This document shows positions 30,957 through 41,150 of a stretch of DNA of 64,000 nt, piece after piece. The DNA is from Shewanella phaeophyticola (GTDB lineage Bacteria; Pseudomonadota; Gammaproteobacteria; Enterobacterales; Shewanellaceae). The DNA lies in NCBI RefSeq assembly GCF_025398315.1, contig NZ_JAODOQ010000001.1:2542001-2606000 (forward strand). Direction: 5' to 3'. Both the position numbers and the translations under genes were made by a program. The notes beneath the pieces are model-generated. The model ran no database searches, was not told where the DNA came from, and was given only the letters and a program-made list of their open reading frames with translations. Positions within the stretch are counted from its first letter, which is position 1. Every line of letters begins with the position of its first letter.

Positions 30957-31981
30957 TACGATTTCCTTTTCATTAAACTAAGCTCAACATATTTATAAGT
31001 AAAGTGAGAAAGAATTAAAGTAAAAAGCACACCTACTACCTTATGAATCAAAAGTGTGTTTTCTGTGTAGTTTAAAAAAACAACAATAGGCCAATGCCAT
31101 AAATAAAGTGAATACGAACATTTCCCTAAGTAAACAAATAACTTATTTTTTAAAAACTGATTAAACATTGATGATTCTGAAAAAATTATCAACATTGTAC
31201 CAAGGACAGGAACGAGAGAATGAAATCCAGGAAACCGAGTATAAGATCCAAAGTACAATGCAGAATAAAAAATTAAAACTAAGCCCGTTAAAGATAAAAC
31301 AGATTGTATAGGCACTGGCAATACATTGCTCTTCCTCCAAATACAAAATAATGCTAACCAACAACCCGCTAATAACTCATATGCTCTAGAAACAATTAAG
31401 TAATAACCTGACTTTTGATAATAAATGGAGATATACTCAGACAACAAAACTAACGCTACACACATAAAAAAAAGTACTAGTACAGATCGTGATATTTTTT
31501 CAAACAAATTAAGCTTATTAAAAAATAGTAAGAAAAAAGGAAATAAAATATAAAACTGCCATTCAACTGCAAGCGACCAAGTATGAAGTAAAGGCGCCTC
31601 TTTAACATTCAAACTAAAATAATTACCGTATTCCAAAAAAGCATAAACATTGGACATGAAAAAAAAGTTTGAAATTGTATGGTTAAATAAATTAATCAAA
31701 TCAGGTGGGGTCATAACAAAGCAAAAAATAACATTAGTCATTAGCAGCACAAAAAAAAGTGCTGGAAATAATCGATAAACACGTTGCTTAAAAAAAGTTT
31801 TTGTAGAAAAACTATTATTCATTAACTTATTATAATAACTATGCGTTATTACAAAGCCAGAAATAACAAAAAAAACATCGACACCAACATAACCGCCATT
31901 GAAGGAAAAACCAAAATGGTGGAGTAAAACTAAAAAAACGGCTATTGTTCTTAAGCCATCGATGTCAAACCTATAGTTCAT
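30956..31981 (-). CDS. Acyltransferase-3 family membrane O-acyltransferase
   Basis: 341 aa, about ten membrane helices. Signatures: FDIDGLRTIAVFLVLLHHFG with the catalytic-type His, GVDVFFVISGFVITHSYY, HTWSLAVEWQFYILFPFFL and SYSLYLWHWPIVVFLNY. Predicted to move acyl groups across the membrane onto EPS sugars, working with the SGNH protein encoded by the next, overlapping gene. It lies in the middle of the EPS operon between the WecG-like gene and manC. Confidence 0.88.
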   Translation of the reverse strand: MNYRFDIDGLRTIAVFLVLLHHFGFSFNGGYVGVDVFFVISGFVITHSYYNKLMNNSFSTKTFFKQRVYRLFPALFFVLLMTNVIFCFVMTPPDLINLFNHTISNFFFMSNVYAFLEYGNYFSLNVKEAPLLHTWSLAVEWQFYILFPFFLLFFNKLNLFEKISRSVLVLFFMCVALVLLSEYISIYYQKSGYYLIVSRAYELLAGCWLALFCIWRKSNVLPVPIQSVLSLTGLVLIFYSALYFGSYTRFPGFHSLVPVLGTMLIIFSESSMFNQFLKNKLFVYLGKCSYSLYLWHWPIVVFLNYTENTLLIHKVVGVLFTLILSHFTYKYVELSLMKRKS

Positions 31982-31984
31982 AAA

Positions 31985-32722
31985 TCAATCTCTATTTATT
32001 ATATACTTTAAAAATATCGGCACGATTTTAACTCCATCTACAATATAGCGCTTAAATAATCTTTTCGGCGATTGGATAAATCTAAACAACCATTCAAGAG
32101 ATAACTTTTGAATAATTTGGGGGGCACGTTTTTCTTCGCCGCTTAAAAACAAAAAAGATGCACCAACACATAATGCCACTCCAGTAGCTCCTGCATCTTT
32201 AATTTTCATAGACAAAATTTCTTGCCTCGGAGAGCCAACACAGATAAAAATTATTTTGGAAGGATTGTCTAGAATAAAATTTACGCATTTTCCTACCTCT
32301 GCTTCATTATCAATAAACCCCATCGGCGGATTATAATGATGTAGAGAAGTTAGGTTATACTTGTCAACTACGAATTTAATCGTTTCATTGGAACCGCCGA
32401 TAACAGCTATTGGAAAACCATTACAAGGTAAATTTTCAATTAGCTTCTTTGTTAAATCACTGCCTGGAATTACACTACCTATGTCTATGCGAGCAATTTT
32501 AGATAATAGATTTAAAATCCTACTATCATTAACCGTAATGTCTGCTTGTTGGTATATTTTTTTAAACTCAATATTAGAATTAAATCTTACTACATGATCC
32601 ACATTAGGTGTCACTACGGTGATATAACTACCCTTAAAATCTAGAATGAAAGAAATCAGACTATCAATAGTGAACCTATTGAAGAAAACACCTAAGAAAC
32701 CAACGCTATTTGAAAAAATCAT
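31985..32722 (-). CDS. WecG/TagA/CpsF family glycosyltransferase
   Basis: 245 aa GT26-type enzyme that usually adds N-acetylmannosamine(uronic acid) or glucose-type residues to a lipid-linked intermediate. Motifs: VVTPNVDHVVRFNSN, DSRILNLLSKIARIDIGSVI, IAVIGGSNETIK and FICVGSPRQEIL. Within the EPS operon, four bases from the acyltransferase start and directly after a GT2 gene. Substrate not predictable. Confidence 0.88.
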   Translation of the reverse strand: MIFSNSVGFLGVFFNRFTIDSLISFILDFKGSYITVVTPNVDHVVRFNSNIEFKKIYQQADITVNDSRILNLLSKIARIDIGSVIPGSDLTKKLIENLPCNGFPIAVIGGSNETIKFVVDKYNLTSLHHYNPPMGFIDNEAEVGKCVNFILDNPSKIIFICVGSPRQEILSMKIKDAGATGVALCVGASFLFLSGEEKRAPQIIQKLSLEWLFRFIQSPKRLFKRYIVDGVKIVPIFLKYIINRD

Positions 32723-33517
32723 TCACACATTCCTAACAAAAAAATCTGATATTTTAATTTTATTGGATAATAAAAAAGCCAATCCAACTAAAAACTTTCG
32801 TAATGTAATCAACAATAATGGTATTGAACTGAAACAATGATTTTTTAAGACACCAAAAGACCCCTTAAAATAGCGATATCTAAACTCTGCTATTGGATCT
32901 CTATGTCCTATTAAGTCACTATTGTGAAATATAACACGTCGAGATAAAAGCATTGCCCTGATAGCAAAATCAGTATCTTCACCACCGTTATTAATGCTAC
33001 CAACTCCAAAACGCTCATCAAACACTTTGAGTTTCCCAACAATTTCACTTTTATAAATAGTTGTGTTTGAAGAAGCATTTTTAACTAATTTATAAGTTGT
33101 ATGTTTTTCGTTTGATCTAAAGTCATTGATTGGTTGAGAAGAAAATTTAGTATAAAAAAGGTCTACACTTTCAGTTTTAACTAATGATTCGACCAAACCC
33201 CAAAGTTCAGAAGGGTACCAACAATCATCATCTGGAAACGAAATGTAATCATAATCATCTAAAAGATCCAAATATTGATTAATTAAAAAGTTTCTGGCTT
33301 TCGATAATGACATAACCTCTGGAACATAAAAATAATTAGCTGAATAATTTTTTGTTTTATTCATCTCTAATTTTTGTTCAAGAGAATAATTCTGGAATAA
33401 GACTCCATGTTCAAAAAAAACATTTTTATTTTGTAAAGACAAACTGTTAGTTAATCTTAAAAAATCAGAATAATTAACATCATTATACAAGCATGTCGTT
33501 AATAGCAATACTCTCAT
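32723..33517 (-). CDS. GT-A family (GT2-like) glycosyltransferase
   Basis: 264 aa. The N-terminal half has a GT-A fold with the metal-binding triple acidic motif YISFPDDDCWYPSELW (about residues 91-106) and the acceptor-side NNGGEDTDFAIRAM. A hydrophobic C-terminal segment (LLLITLRKFLVGLAFLL) suggests membrane association. Its start overlaps the stop of the Wzy-like gene, so it is part of the EPS operon. Low GC and long Lys/Asn runs are typical of horizontally exchanged polysaccharide genes. Confidence 0.83.
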   Translation of the reverse strand: MRVLLLTTCLYNDVNYSDFLRLTNSLSLQNKNVFFEHGVLFQNYSLEQKLEMNKTKNYSANYFYVPEVMSLSKARNFLINQYLDLLDDYDYISFPDDDCWYPSELWGLVESLVKTESVDLFYTKFSSQPINDFRSNEKHTTYKLVKNASSNTTIYKSEIVGKLKVFDERFGVGSINNGGEDTDFAIRAMLLSRRVIFHNSDLIGHRDPIAEFRYRYFKGSFGVLKNHCFSSIPLLLITLRKFLVGLAFLLSNKIKISDFFVRNV

Positions 33518-34742
33518 AAATTAGTACCTAAATAAAACAAAGGTGAATCAAAAATAAAATCAACAAAACTTCCTGAGTAATAATAAGTTGTGTAAGTAAG
33601 CTTCAAATTAAAGTATAAGAAAGATAAAATAAAACTTACCATAAAAATAAAAAACTGAGATGACTTATATCTAGACATTTTACTTGATATAAATACAACT
33701 AATATAAAATAGACTAACCATTTAAAAGAATCATAAAAAGTTAAAAACCTAAGAGGTAGAAAAGAACTTAAATGTGAAAATAAAATAGCAATAAAAAAAA
33801 TGAATATGAAACGACATAGATTCCTATATCTTGAATCAAAGAAAAAAACAACTATTACACTAAGACAAAAAAGAGTGAAGTCAATAAGTTTTAAACCTAA
33901 TCCTCTTGATGGATCCTCTAAGTTTTCATAATCACCACTTAGCTTGAAATAGGCCAACATATATATTGAAGTTAAAGCAATAGAAAAAAAACAACAAACT
34001 TATAACTAATCAACTTTATATTATATAAACAAAAAATAAAAATCAAAGCAACAATTAAGGCCGTTGAATTGTGAGTAAATACAGACACTGAGCAAAAAAA
34101 CAAGCATAACTTAGCATTCTTCAAATACATGAAATAAAATGAAATAATAACAAAAGAGCTAGCAATTTGCTGCCTAATCATATTGTACGCATTACCAAAA
34201 TCATAGAAAAACAACATTTGGAACAAAATTAATGACAAGCAGATCAAAACAGAAACACGTTCAATCCGACAAATATTAACAATCACAAAAGTTGGAATCA
34301 AATAAATTAAGCAATGTACCCAAAAAATATAGAAAGGATAATATCCACCTGTCAACTTACTCGATAAGTAAACGATAAAATGATAAATTGGTTCTGTTGT
34401 TTTTAATGAAACGCTTGCTAAATTATCATCATCAAAAGCGTTAAAAAAACCTAACTCATAACCTGAAAAATTTTTATAATATGAATAGTACCATAGAAGA
34501 TCATTTCCTCTGTAAAAAAATCCTTATTGAAATTAATTATAATAAAAAAACATCAAGGCAATCGGTACTGCTTTTATGAACTTATATTCATTTGTGTAAA
34601 CAACTAGAGCAATAAAACAAATAAACGAAAAAAAAGGCGCTGCAAATGAGAATAAAAAAACAAAAAAATAAAACAAATACAAATTAGAATCGGAGTTATT
34701 TTCTTCATAAAAACTACGACGTACACTACCTAAATTAATCAC
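33514..34742 (-). pseudogene. wzy: EpsG-family Wzy-type polysaccharide polymerase, three homopolymer frameshifts
   Basis: Polytopic inner-membrane protein of about 410 residues once frames are joined. Segments: LYLFYFFVFLFSFAAPFFSF, then GYELGFFNAFDDDNLASVSL and TTEPIYHFIVYLSSKLTGGY (the EpsG loop), SVLICLSLILFQMLFFYDFG and AYNMIRQQIASSFVIISFYF (the Arg-Gln motif of EpsG). Indels fall in A/T runs at 34544-34550, 34514-34520 and 33984-33991. A GTG start overlaps the stop of the upstream GT gene. Predicted to polymerise flipped repeat units on the periplasmic side. Confidence 0.8.
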
Positions 34743-35746
34743 TTATTCTTACCTTTCAGCATATAAGCAGATCTTTTTATAATAAAAGGTAGCCCATTAA
34801 TAGTTTTTAAGGCATATAACAATGAAGTATAATTAATATAAATTTTACTTTTACTATTACTATTACTATTGTCATAAGACATCAAAAACCGTTTCGTTCC
34901 TAAAAAACATTTTTTAAATCCATTAAATCTTGGCAGCATGATAAAATAAAAGCATAAGTATCGCTTTCGATTAACAATAATTTTTTTTAATTCATTATAT
35001 TTATTAACATTCAAATCAATTTTCTCTAATAAATCGAACTCATATTTAAATCTCATCTTCACCGTTTGGTACGAGCATGGATTATTGGAAATTCTAAACT
35101 CATCATGATCAACGTGAACAAAAGTTGCATTTTCGTAAAAACAAACTTTTACATTATTCAAATGTATCTTTAACATCAAAACATGATCCTGATATTTCTT
35201 GCAGTTATCAAAGCCGCCTATTCTTTTTAATAAATCTTTTTTTGCCATAATCATAGGAGTATAACAATTACCATCCTCCAATAAAGATATAGGGGTTAAC
35301 CCCCTAAAAAAACAAAAAGGCAACTGATACTCTTTACCATTAAATCTCGATAACATATCGCTACAACAAATTTCAGAATCAACCTGCTGACCAAAGAACT
35401 CAAGTTTTTGTAATGTTTCTTCGACTAAAAGGATATCGTCATCATCGAGAAAAGTAACAACTGAAGTACTTGCTAATTCGATACCTTTATTGCGAGCAAT
35501 ACAAGCACCAGAATTAACATCTAAAGCATAATAAACCAGATTGGTTGTATACTTTGGAGAAAGTGAGTCAATTAATTTTTTTGTCGCCTGCTGATTAGGA
35601 GAATTGAGGCCATTGTCATCAATTACAATAATGAAAATTTTAGGGTGTAAACAAGAGTGTATCGAGTTTAAAATTTTTTCCGTTCGTCCATATGTGGGTA
35701 TAACAACAGTTAAACCTTCTGATAACGTATTATCATCTATAAACAT
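34739..35746 (-). CDS. GT2 family glycosyltransferase
   Basis: 335 aa with a classic GT2 N-terminal domain: LTVVIPTYGRTEKILNSIHS, IIVIDDNGLNSP and the DxD-type VVTFLDDDDILLVEETL (about residues 94-110), then RIGGFDNCKKYQDHVLMLKI. The C-terminal third is Lys/Asn-rich with an unusual NSNSNSKSK stretch encoded by a short TACTAT-type simple repeat (34848-34872). Part of the EPS operon; donor sugar unknown. Confidence 0.9.
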   Translation of the reverse strand: MFIDDNTLSEGLTVVIPTYGRTEKILNSIHSCLHPKIFIIVIDDNGLNSPNQQATKKLIDSLSPKYTTNLVYYALDVNSGACIARNKGIELASTSVVTFLDDDDILLVEETLQKLEFFGQQVDSEICCSDMLSRFNGKEYQLPFCFFRGLTPISLLEDGNCYTPMIMAKKDLLKRIGGFDNCKKYQDHVLMLKIHLNNVKVCFYENATFVHVDHDEFRISNNPCSYQTVKMRFKYEFDLLEKIDLNVNKYNELKKIIVNRKRYLCFYFIMLPRFNGFKKCFLGTKRFLMSYDNSNSNSKSKIYINYTSLLYALKTINGLPFIIKRSAYMLKGKNK

Positions 35747-35797
35747 GTTAATCCTTAAATATGTTTAATTTAAATTATTACTAAACCAAGATATTAA

Positions 35798-37133
35798 TTA
35801 TAACTCTAATGAAAAATACACAATCAAAAACAAAACAATAACTCCAACTAATGTGACCCAAACATTCTTTAATGTGTTAATAATCCCCGAAGGTAGTAAA
35901 TAATGTCCCATCACAGAGTAACATTGCACAAAATTTATATAAGAACTGATCACGATTGCCCAACTTAATAACTCTAAATCATGTGTATATACACCGATAA
36001 CTATACCCGTGACAGTCGTAAAAAATGCAAACAAACCACATTTAAGTAATAAATCAGCTCGACCAGCTGCTTGGTAAAAACCACCGCTTGTACTCATCAC
36101 AATTTGTATTGGAATTGATACTGATAATATTTTTAGCAATTGGGAAACATCACTCCATTGCTCACCTAATAAAATTAATACAATATATTCGGATAAAAAA
36201 AATATACTAGTCCCTACAGCTAAACCTAAAATTGAAATAAAATTTATAAATTTACTATGAAGGAGTTCAAATTCATGCAAATCATTTTTTAATTCTTTCA
36301 TTACAGGTTGTATTGCAGGAGACATAGCAAATGTTAAGAGTAATAATGGATAACGCATTATTTGATATGCTTTATCATAAACCCCTAAACTTATTGTGCC
36401 TAAATATTTACCAACTAATATATTATCCAAATTTCTTGAAAAGTAATTTAAAAAGTTAAATCCAGCTTGAAGCTTTGAAAAATGCAAAATGCCCTTAACC
36501 AAGGACAACTCTGTTCCCAAATGAGGCATTCCGATAACAGTTTTTTTAGCTCCAATCAAAATTAAAAAATAGCGTACAAAAGATACCGTTAATGGCTTAA
36601 GTGACAAAGTCCAAATTGGCTCAATAAAATTAATTGAAATCAATATAACAAGGATAGAAGTGATTTCGGCTATAGCTTCGCATCGAGCAATTGATAAAAA
36701 TTTTTTATCTCGATTAAAAGCAGACATAGGTACAATTGTAGCAGTATTAAACATAATACCTATAGCAACAGGAATAACAAGAAACTGATAAATATCATTA
36801 TTGTAAAACCAAGAGATTAATGGTGATAATGCTAAAAACAAAGTCGAAATAATAATGCCAAATAACCAAGTAAAACTGTAAATTCCGTCACGCATTTTTT
36901 TAGATATGTTAGTCTCATTTACTAATGCTGTACTCAAATCCCATTTCGCTAACTAAAGCAAAAAAAACAGAAAAAACTTGAATAACAGCAAAAACTCCAA
37001 ACGTTTCTGGTGTAAAAATTCGAGCCAATAACATCATAGAAATTAACTGTACAGCATAAACAATATACCTCCCAGACATACTATGAAATACTGATTGTAA
37101 AAGTTGTTTATCTAACTTTAAATTTGCCATCAA
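35798..37133 (-). pseudogene. wzx: Wzx-type polysaccharide flippase (first paralogue), one frameshift
   Basis: MATE/PST-family lipid-linked oligosaccharide flippase, about 445 residues, 12-14 helices. It starts MANLKLDKQLLQSVFHSMSG with LARIFTPETFGVFAVIQVF. The frame breaks around 36936-36938 (AAA for AA) between LVSEMG and LSTALVNE. Characteristic FNFLNYFSRNLDNILVGKYL and SLGVYDKAYQIMRYPLLLL follow. It resembles the flippase encoded at 39716-41135 in the same operon (SRNLDN, YPLLLLT...MSPAIQP versus YPIQLLT...VSPAIQP). Confidence 0.86.
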
Positions 37134-37152
37134 ACGCTCTTTGTTATAATCA

Positions 37153-38109
37153 TTATTTAAACGTATAATATAATTTTTTAAAGAAGTCGATTTTTGAAAG
37201 TTTATTTCTTAACTTTGATAAAAAATATTTTTTGTTTTTAAATCTTTTTAGTCCACCAGGTCTAACCATGATATTTTCATCTACACAAAATACAAACTTA
37301 TTGGAATAATTTGCAATTTCAATTGCTTGATTTATGTCACTTTCGACAAAAAGATCACTTTTACAATTTTTATAAAATTTAGATTTATGAGCAAAATAAT
37401 CTGATTGATTCATCCTTTCCGCCTTACTTGGCAAATCCAACATAATGAGTTTATTATATTTAACTCCATATTTAATAAGCCAATTTTCAGTTTCTTTTCT
37501 GTACTTTTCTAATCGATTCGTCACTAGATAGTCAATTTGTACGGTTGGAATATATCTAGGTTTAGCGTTTTTTATAAAATCAATGTATTTTTCTCCATCA
37601 TCATTTTGATCTCGAGTGGGGTCAAAACAAAGTACTCCATCTATATCAAAACAAGAATTCGAAACAACGGGATGGTGATAGATGTTCCACTCAAATACAC
37701 GAGGAGGCTCTACTTGAACAAAAATAATATCTACATTTTCATGGTATTGCTTACTTGAATATACCACTGCTGTGGTTATATTTTTTAGCAATGACGAGGG
37801 TATTTTTTCTAACGAGTTTTTAATGGATCTACCAAACATAATACTATCATCAATCAATAATATTTTTTTTGCATCATGAGCATAAATTATATTAGATTGA
37901 ACATTTCGAGTAATGCCTTTGGATAACTTTTCGTTACGAATGAAAGCAGGTAAGTCGATACAATGAACATTAAGTAATAATGATACCATGTATGAAGGAA
38001 CCATACCGCTACGAGGTATACCAACAATTAAATCGAAATTTTGATAGTTTAGCTTGTGTACATTAGCACTAATATCTCTACTTAAGTCATTATAAGATTT
38101 ATATATCAC
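37153..38109 (-). CDS. Phosphoribosyltransferase-like domain fused to a HAD-like domain, EPS locus
   Basis: 318 aa two-domain protein. Residues about 1-150 form a type I PRTase fold: VGIPRSGMVPSYMVSLLL at the first loop and the PRPP-binding motif ILLIDDSIMFGRS (83-95). Residues about 150-275 look like a HAD phosphohydrolase: CFDIDGVLCFDP (motif I, Asp155/Asp157), YLVTNRLEKYR (motif II), HKSKFYKNC (motif III Lys) and LFVESDINQA (motif IV). No signal peptide or helix, so it is cytoplasmic. Proteins of this kind are seen in some capsule loci but their reaction is not established. A sugar-phosphate or ribosyl-phosphate modification of the polymer is possible but is inference. Confidence 0.72.
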   Translation of the reverse strand: MIYKSYNDLSRDISANVHKLNYQNFDLIVGIPRSGMVPSYMVSLLLNVHCIDLPAFIRNEKLSKGITRNVQSNIIYAHDAKKILLIDDSIMFGRSIKNSLEKIPSSLLKNITTAVVYSSKQYHENVDIIFVQVEPPRVFEWNIYHHPVVSNSCFDIDGVLCFDPTRDQNDDGEKYIDFIKNAKPRYIPTVQIDYLVTNRLEKYRKETENWLIKYGVKYNKLIMLDLPSKAERMNQSDYFAHKSKFYKNCKSDLFVESDINQAIEIANYSNKFVFCVDENIMVRPGGLKRFKNKKYFLSKLRNKLSKIDFFKKLYYTFK

Positions 38110-38169
38110 AACCTTTCTCCATAATCACAATGACGTGTGAAAAAACTTTTTATAACAAATAAATTTAAA

Positions 38170-39111
38170 TCACTCTTGATATTTCTTGTTTTTTATTGAA
38201 GGTTTTTTATTTAACAGACGATGGTATAACTTTCTCGGGTTTGTAAGATATTCTGAGTAACTCTCAGGAAACAATCTAACATAACCTTTATTATAACTAT
38301 TCATTATTAGCTTAAACTCCAACAATGATAATTTAAACCTTGATTTCTTAACTAAAGAATAAATGGAATCTTTTTCTACATTAATGTTGTTATCATGAAT
38401 ATACTTAGATTCGACTAGTGAAACTTTCAATCTAGAACTTAATATGTGCCTTGAGAAATTAACAGTTAAAGTTCCAACGCCTCTTGTAACACAATAGAAT
38501 GTTTCATTCGAAGCTAAAACCCTTGCTTTACTTGCAGAAAGTAAAGAGAACATGACATCATTTGATGCTATAACTTGATCAAACTTAAACTTGTTTTTTA
38601 TAATATACTCTCGCAAATAAACTTTGCTCCAAGGCACATAAAATTTATAACGAATATTCTGATTTTTTCCCATCAAATAATCATCAATAAGTTTAGAGTA
38701 TGGTATATGTCTATCAGATTTTTCTCCGCTAATTAAACATTTACTTGTGGGTTTAAAATAATATATATCAAAATCATCTCTATTTATTTTAGAATCAATA
38801 ATATCAAATGCATTATTGACAAAATAATCATCAGAATCGCAAAACAAAAGGTACTTACCAGTTGCGTTTTTTAAACCTATATTTCTTGCCGAACCAGCAC
38901 CTTTAACTCCTGAGTCATTTAAATATAAACTCATTGAGAGTTTATTATAGCCAAGCATAAGATTTTTTAACTGATTTAAAATCCTATACTCACTACTATC
39001 ATCAACTATAATTATTTCTATATCACTTCTTTGTGGTATTGATGAAATTAAATTTAATAGACCTTGAAAGTTATTATAATGTGGAACAACAATTGTATAC
39101 CGAAAACACAT
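38170..39111 (-). CDS. GT2 family glycosyltransferase
   Basis: 313 aa. GT2 signatures are YTIVVPHYNNFQGLLNLISS, IEIIIVDDSSEYRIL, GSARNIGLKNATGKYLLFCD and the metal motif CDSDDYF (about residues 93-99), with a likely acceptor segment KFDQVIASNDVMFSLLSASK. It lies between the PRTase-HAD gene and a 600-base non-coding gap. Donor sugar unknown. Confidence 0.88.
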   Translation of the reverse strand: MCFRYTIVVPHYNNFQGLLNLISSIPQRSDIEIIIVDDSSEYRILNQLKNLMLGYNKLSMSLYLNDSGVKGAGSARNIGLKNATGKYLLFCDSDDYFVNNAFDIIDSKINRDDFDIYYFKPTSKCLISGEKSDRHIPYSKLIDDYLMGKNQNIRYKFYVPWSKVYLREYIIKNKFKFDQVIASNDVMFSLLSASKARVLASNETFYCVTRGVGTLTVNFSRHILSSRLKVSLVESKYIHDNNINVEKDSIYSLVKKSRFKLSLLEFKLIMNSYNKGYVRLFPESYSEYLTNPRKLYHRLLNKKPSIKNKKYQE

Positions 39112-39715
39112 AAGAAAGTCACCTTCAATACAATTTAATTAAAAATATTGTTCATATCACTTAATACTATACGGTTTGAACAATCACTTAGAATTTCATT
39201 TATAATTATACTAGGCCAATACATTTAGCATAAAATTTTTCATTACATTCAGAGGTAAAGCTGAAGTTACTTTTAAATTTTATAAAATTGACTTTAAACA
39301 TCAAATAATCAACTCCAAGCGTTGCTGCATAGTAAAAACGCCACTAACAATTATAGATTTATCATTATGAGTTAAAATAATGAACTAAGTATTACTCATC
39401 ATTTTCGAAGAATTATCTTATTATCAAAATATAAACCATCATAAAAAAGTTTACTTCCAGTATAGACTCTACTTTATGATTTACAGCCCCTCTTCACATG
39501 ATAAATATTAACTGAATGACAAGACAAGTAATAAATAGCATATATCTTTGGCTATAATTTAAATTTAACAAATCATGGTCAAACTATCTTATAACATACA
39601 CCTTCCCAACAACAGTGTTTAATCCACTGAAAACCCTATAACCATTACTATCAATTAAAAACATTCTAAAACACTGTTTAAAGCTAAATAATTATAGTGT
39701 ATTTAATACTACTAT
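39112..39715. other. AT-rich non-coding gap inside the EPS operon
   Basis: About 600 bases without a frame longer than roughly 30 codons on the operon strand, the only large gap between the EPS glycosyltransferase genes. Very AT-rich. It may be the remains of a lost glycosyltransferase gene or a cassette junction; no repeat module, hairpin terminator or promoter could be recognised with confidence. Confidence 0.5.
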
Positions 39716-41135
39716 TTAATCTCTCAACTTCTTCAACTCTAAATTCATACGATATAACCAAAATATAAATAAGCAAGAAAACAATATAATTGAAATAAAT
39801 AAAACTAACAAGCCAGATTCGACGTGCATTAAAACTAAATAAGATATAAATATAAAAAACAAATAACGATATATCAGTTTAAATAAAGTCTCTACCTTAG
39901 ATATATCAAATAACTTATACCTAATTTGCACACATGCATAGGAGCAGGTTACTATTAACAGAAAAGATATTACAAACACAACATCCATCATTTTATCGAA
40001 ATAGAAAAATGATATAAAAAGTATAGGTATAAAAATACAAAAATTAACTAAAGAAACTCTAAATTGCAAATTAGATTTATCTGCGCTGTTCCAGAAACCA
40101 CCATTAAAAGAGGTAACTATCTGTATAGGTAATGATATAGACAAAATTGATATTACAGGAGCCACATCAATCCAAGTTTCACCGAGTATAATTCTTACGA
40201 TTATTTCAGCATTCAATTGAATAAATACTGATGTTATAAAACCGACATATATTAAATTGTCGAATATTATATTATAACATTTATTTGCAAAACCTACATC
40301 AAATCCATTAAGTGCTAGTGAAGGTTGGATAGCAGGACTAACTGCACTTGTCAGTAATTGTATAGGATATTTCATTAATGAGTATGACTTTTCATATATC
40401 CCTAATGTAAATGCATCGAAAAACCTTACCATTAATAGATTGTCTAAATTTCTAGATAAATAATTTAAACAGTTAAACCCAAAACTATTTTTCATAAAGT
40501 CGATAATACTATAGACTCCTGAGAAATCTTTTGATATTGAGTAAGAAACACCGCTGATTTTATAACAATAAATGTAAAAAAATATAAATGTGAAAAATGG
40601 TATGGTTAGAAATTTCAAAGAAAGTAATAAAGCACTATCTGTAGTGTAAGATATATATATTACCCCAAGCGTTATCAACTCCGAAATTATTAATGAAATA
40701 GAAATAAAATAATACTTTGAGCTTAGATATAACAATGATTTAGGTACAGAAAGAATTATATTAAAAAAAACACCAACAGACATAAAGTAAATAATCCCAA
40801 CATCATAATTTATGCCTAAAAATGATAAAAAAACTCACAGACAAAATAACTAATTACTGTTGACACAAAAGCAACTAGAATTGAAAAAGTAAACACTCCA
40901 TTAATCTGTTCAGTTGATAAGGTATTTCTAGTGATAAGACTAGTTGTAATCGTTCCTTCAGATACAGTAATAAAAAAAATATTAACAGCTAGTAACAATG
41001 CAATTACGCCTTGAGTTTCTGGTGAAAAAATCTTGCGTAAAAAATTAACGATACTACTTGAAAAACATAAGATAGATATTTTGAACCTAAACTTTTAATT
41101 AAATTACTTTTTAAACTTACAGCTTTATCACTCAT
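39716..41135 (-). pseudogene. wzx: Wzx-type polysaccharide flippase (second paralogue), two homopolymer frameshifts
   Basis: MATE/PST-type flippase of about 470 residues. It starts MSDKAVSLKSNLIKSLGSKY at an ATG not covered by the longest frame. The frame shifts at A/T runs 41025-41030 (restores FYARFFSPETQGVIALLLAV) and 40827-40833 (restores CEFFLSFLGINYDVGII). FNCLNYLSRNLDNLLMVRFF and LTSAVSPAIQPSL align with the other flippase of this operon. Having two flippase genes with one EpsG-type polymerase is unusual. Confidence 0.85.
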
Positions 41136-41150
41136 ATACGCTCAACTATT

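Noticed and set aside
30126..31981. Acyltransferase/SGNH pair as another frameshifted single gene
   Set aside because: The junction has a clean TAATG stop/start overlap and the second protein has its own membrane anchor; the same overlap type occurs at two other gene pairs in the operon.
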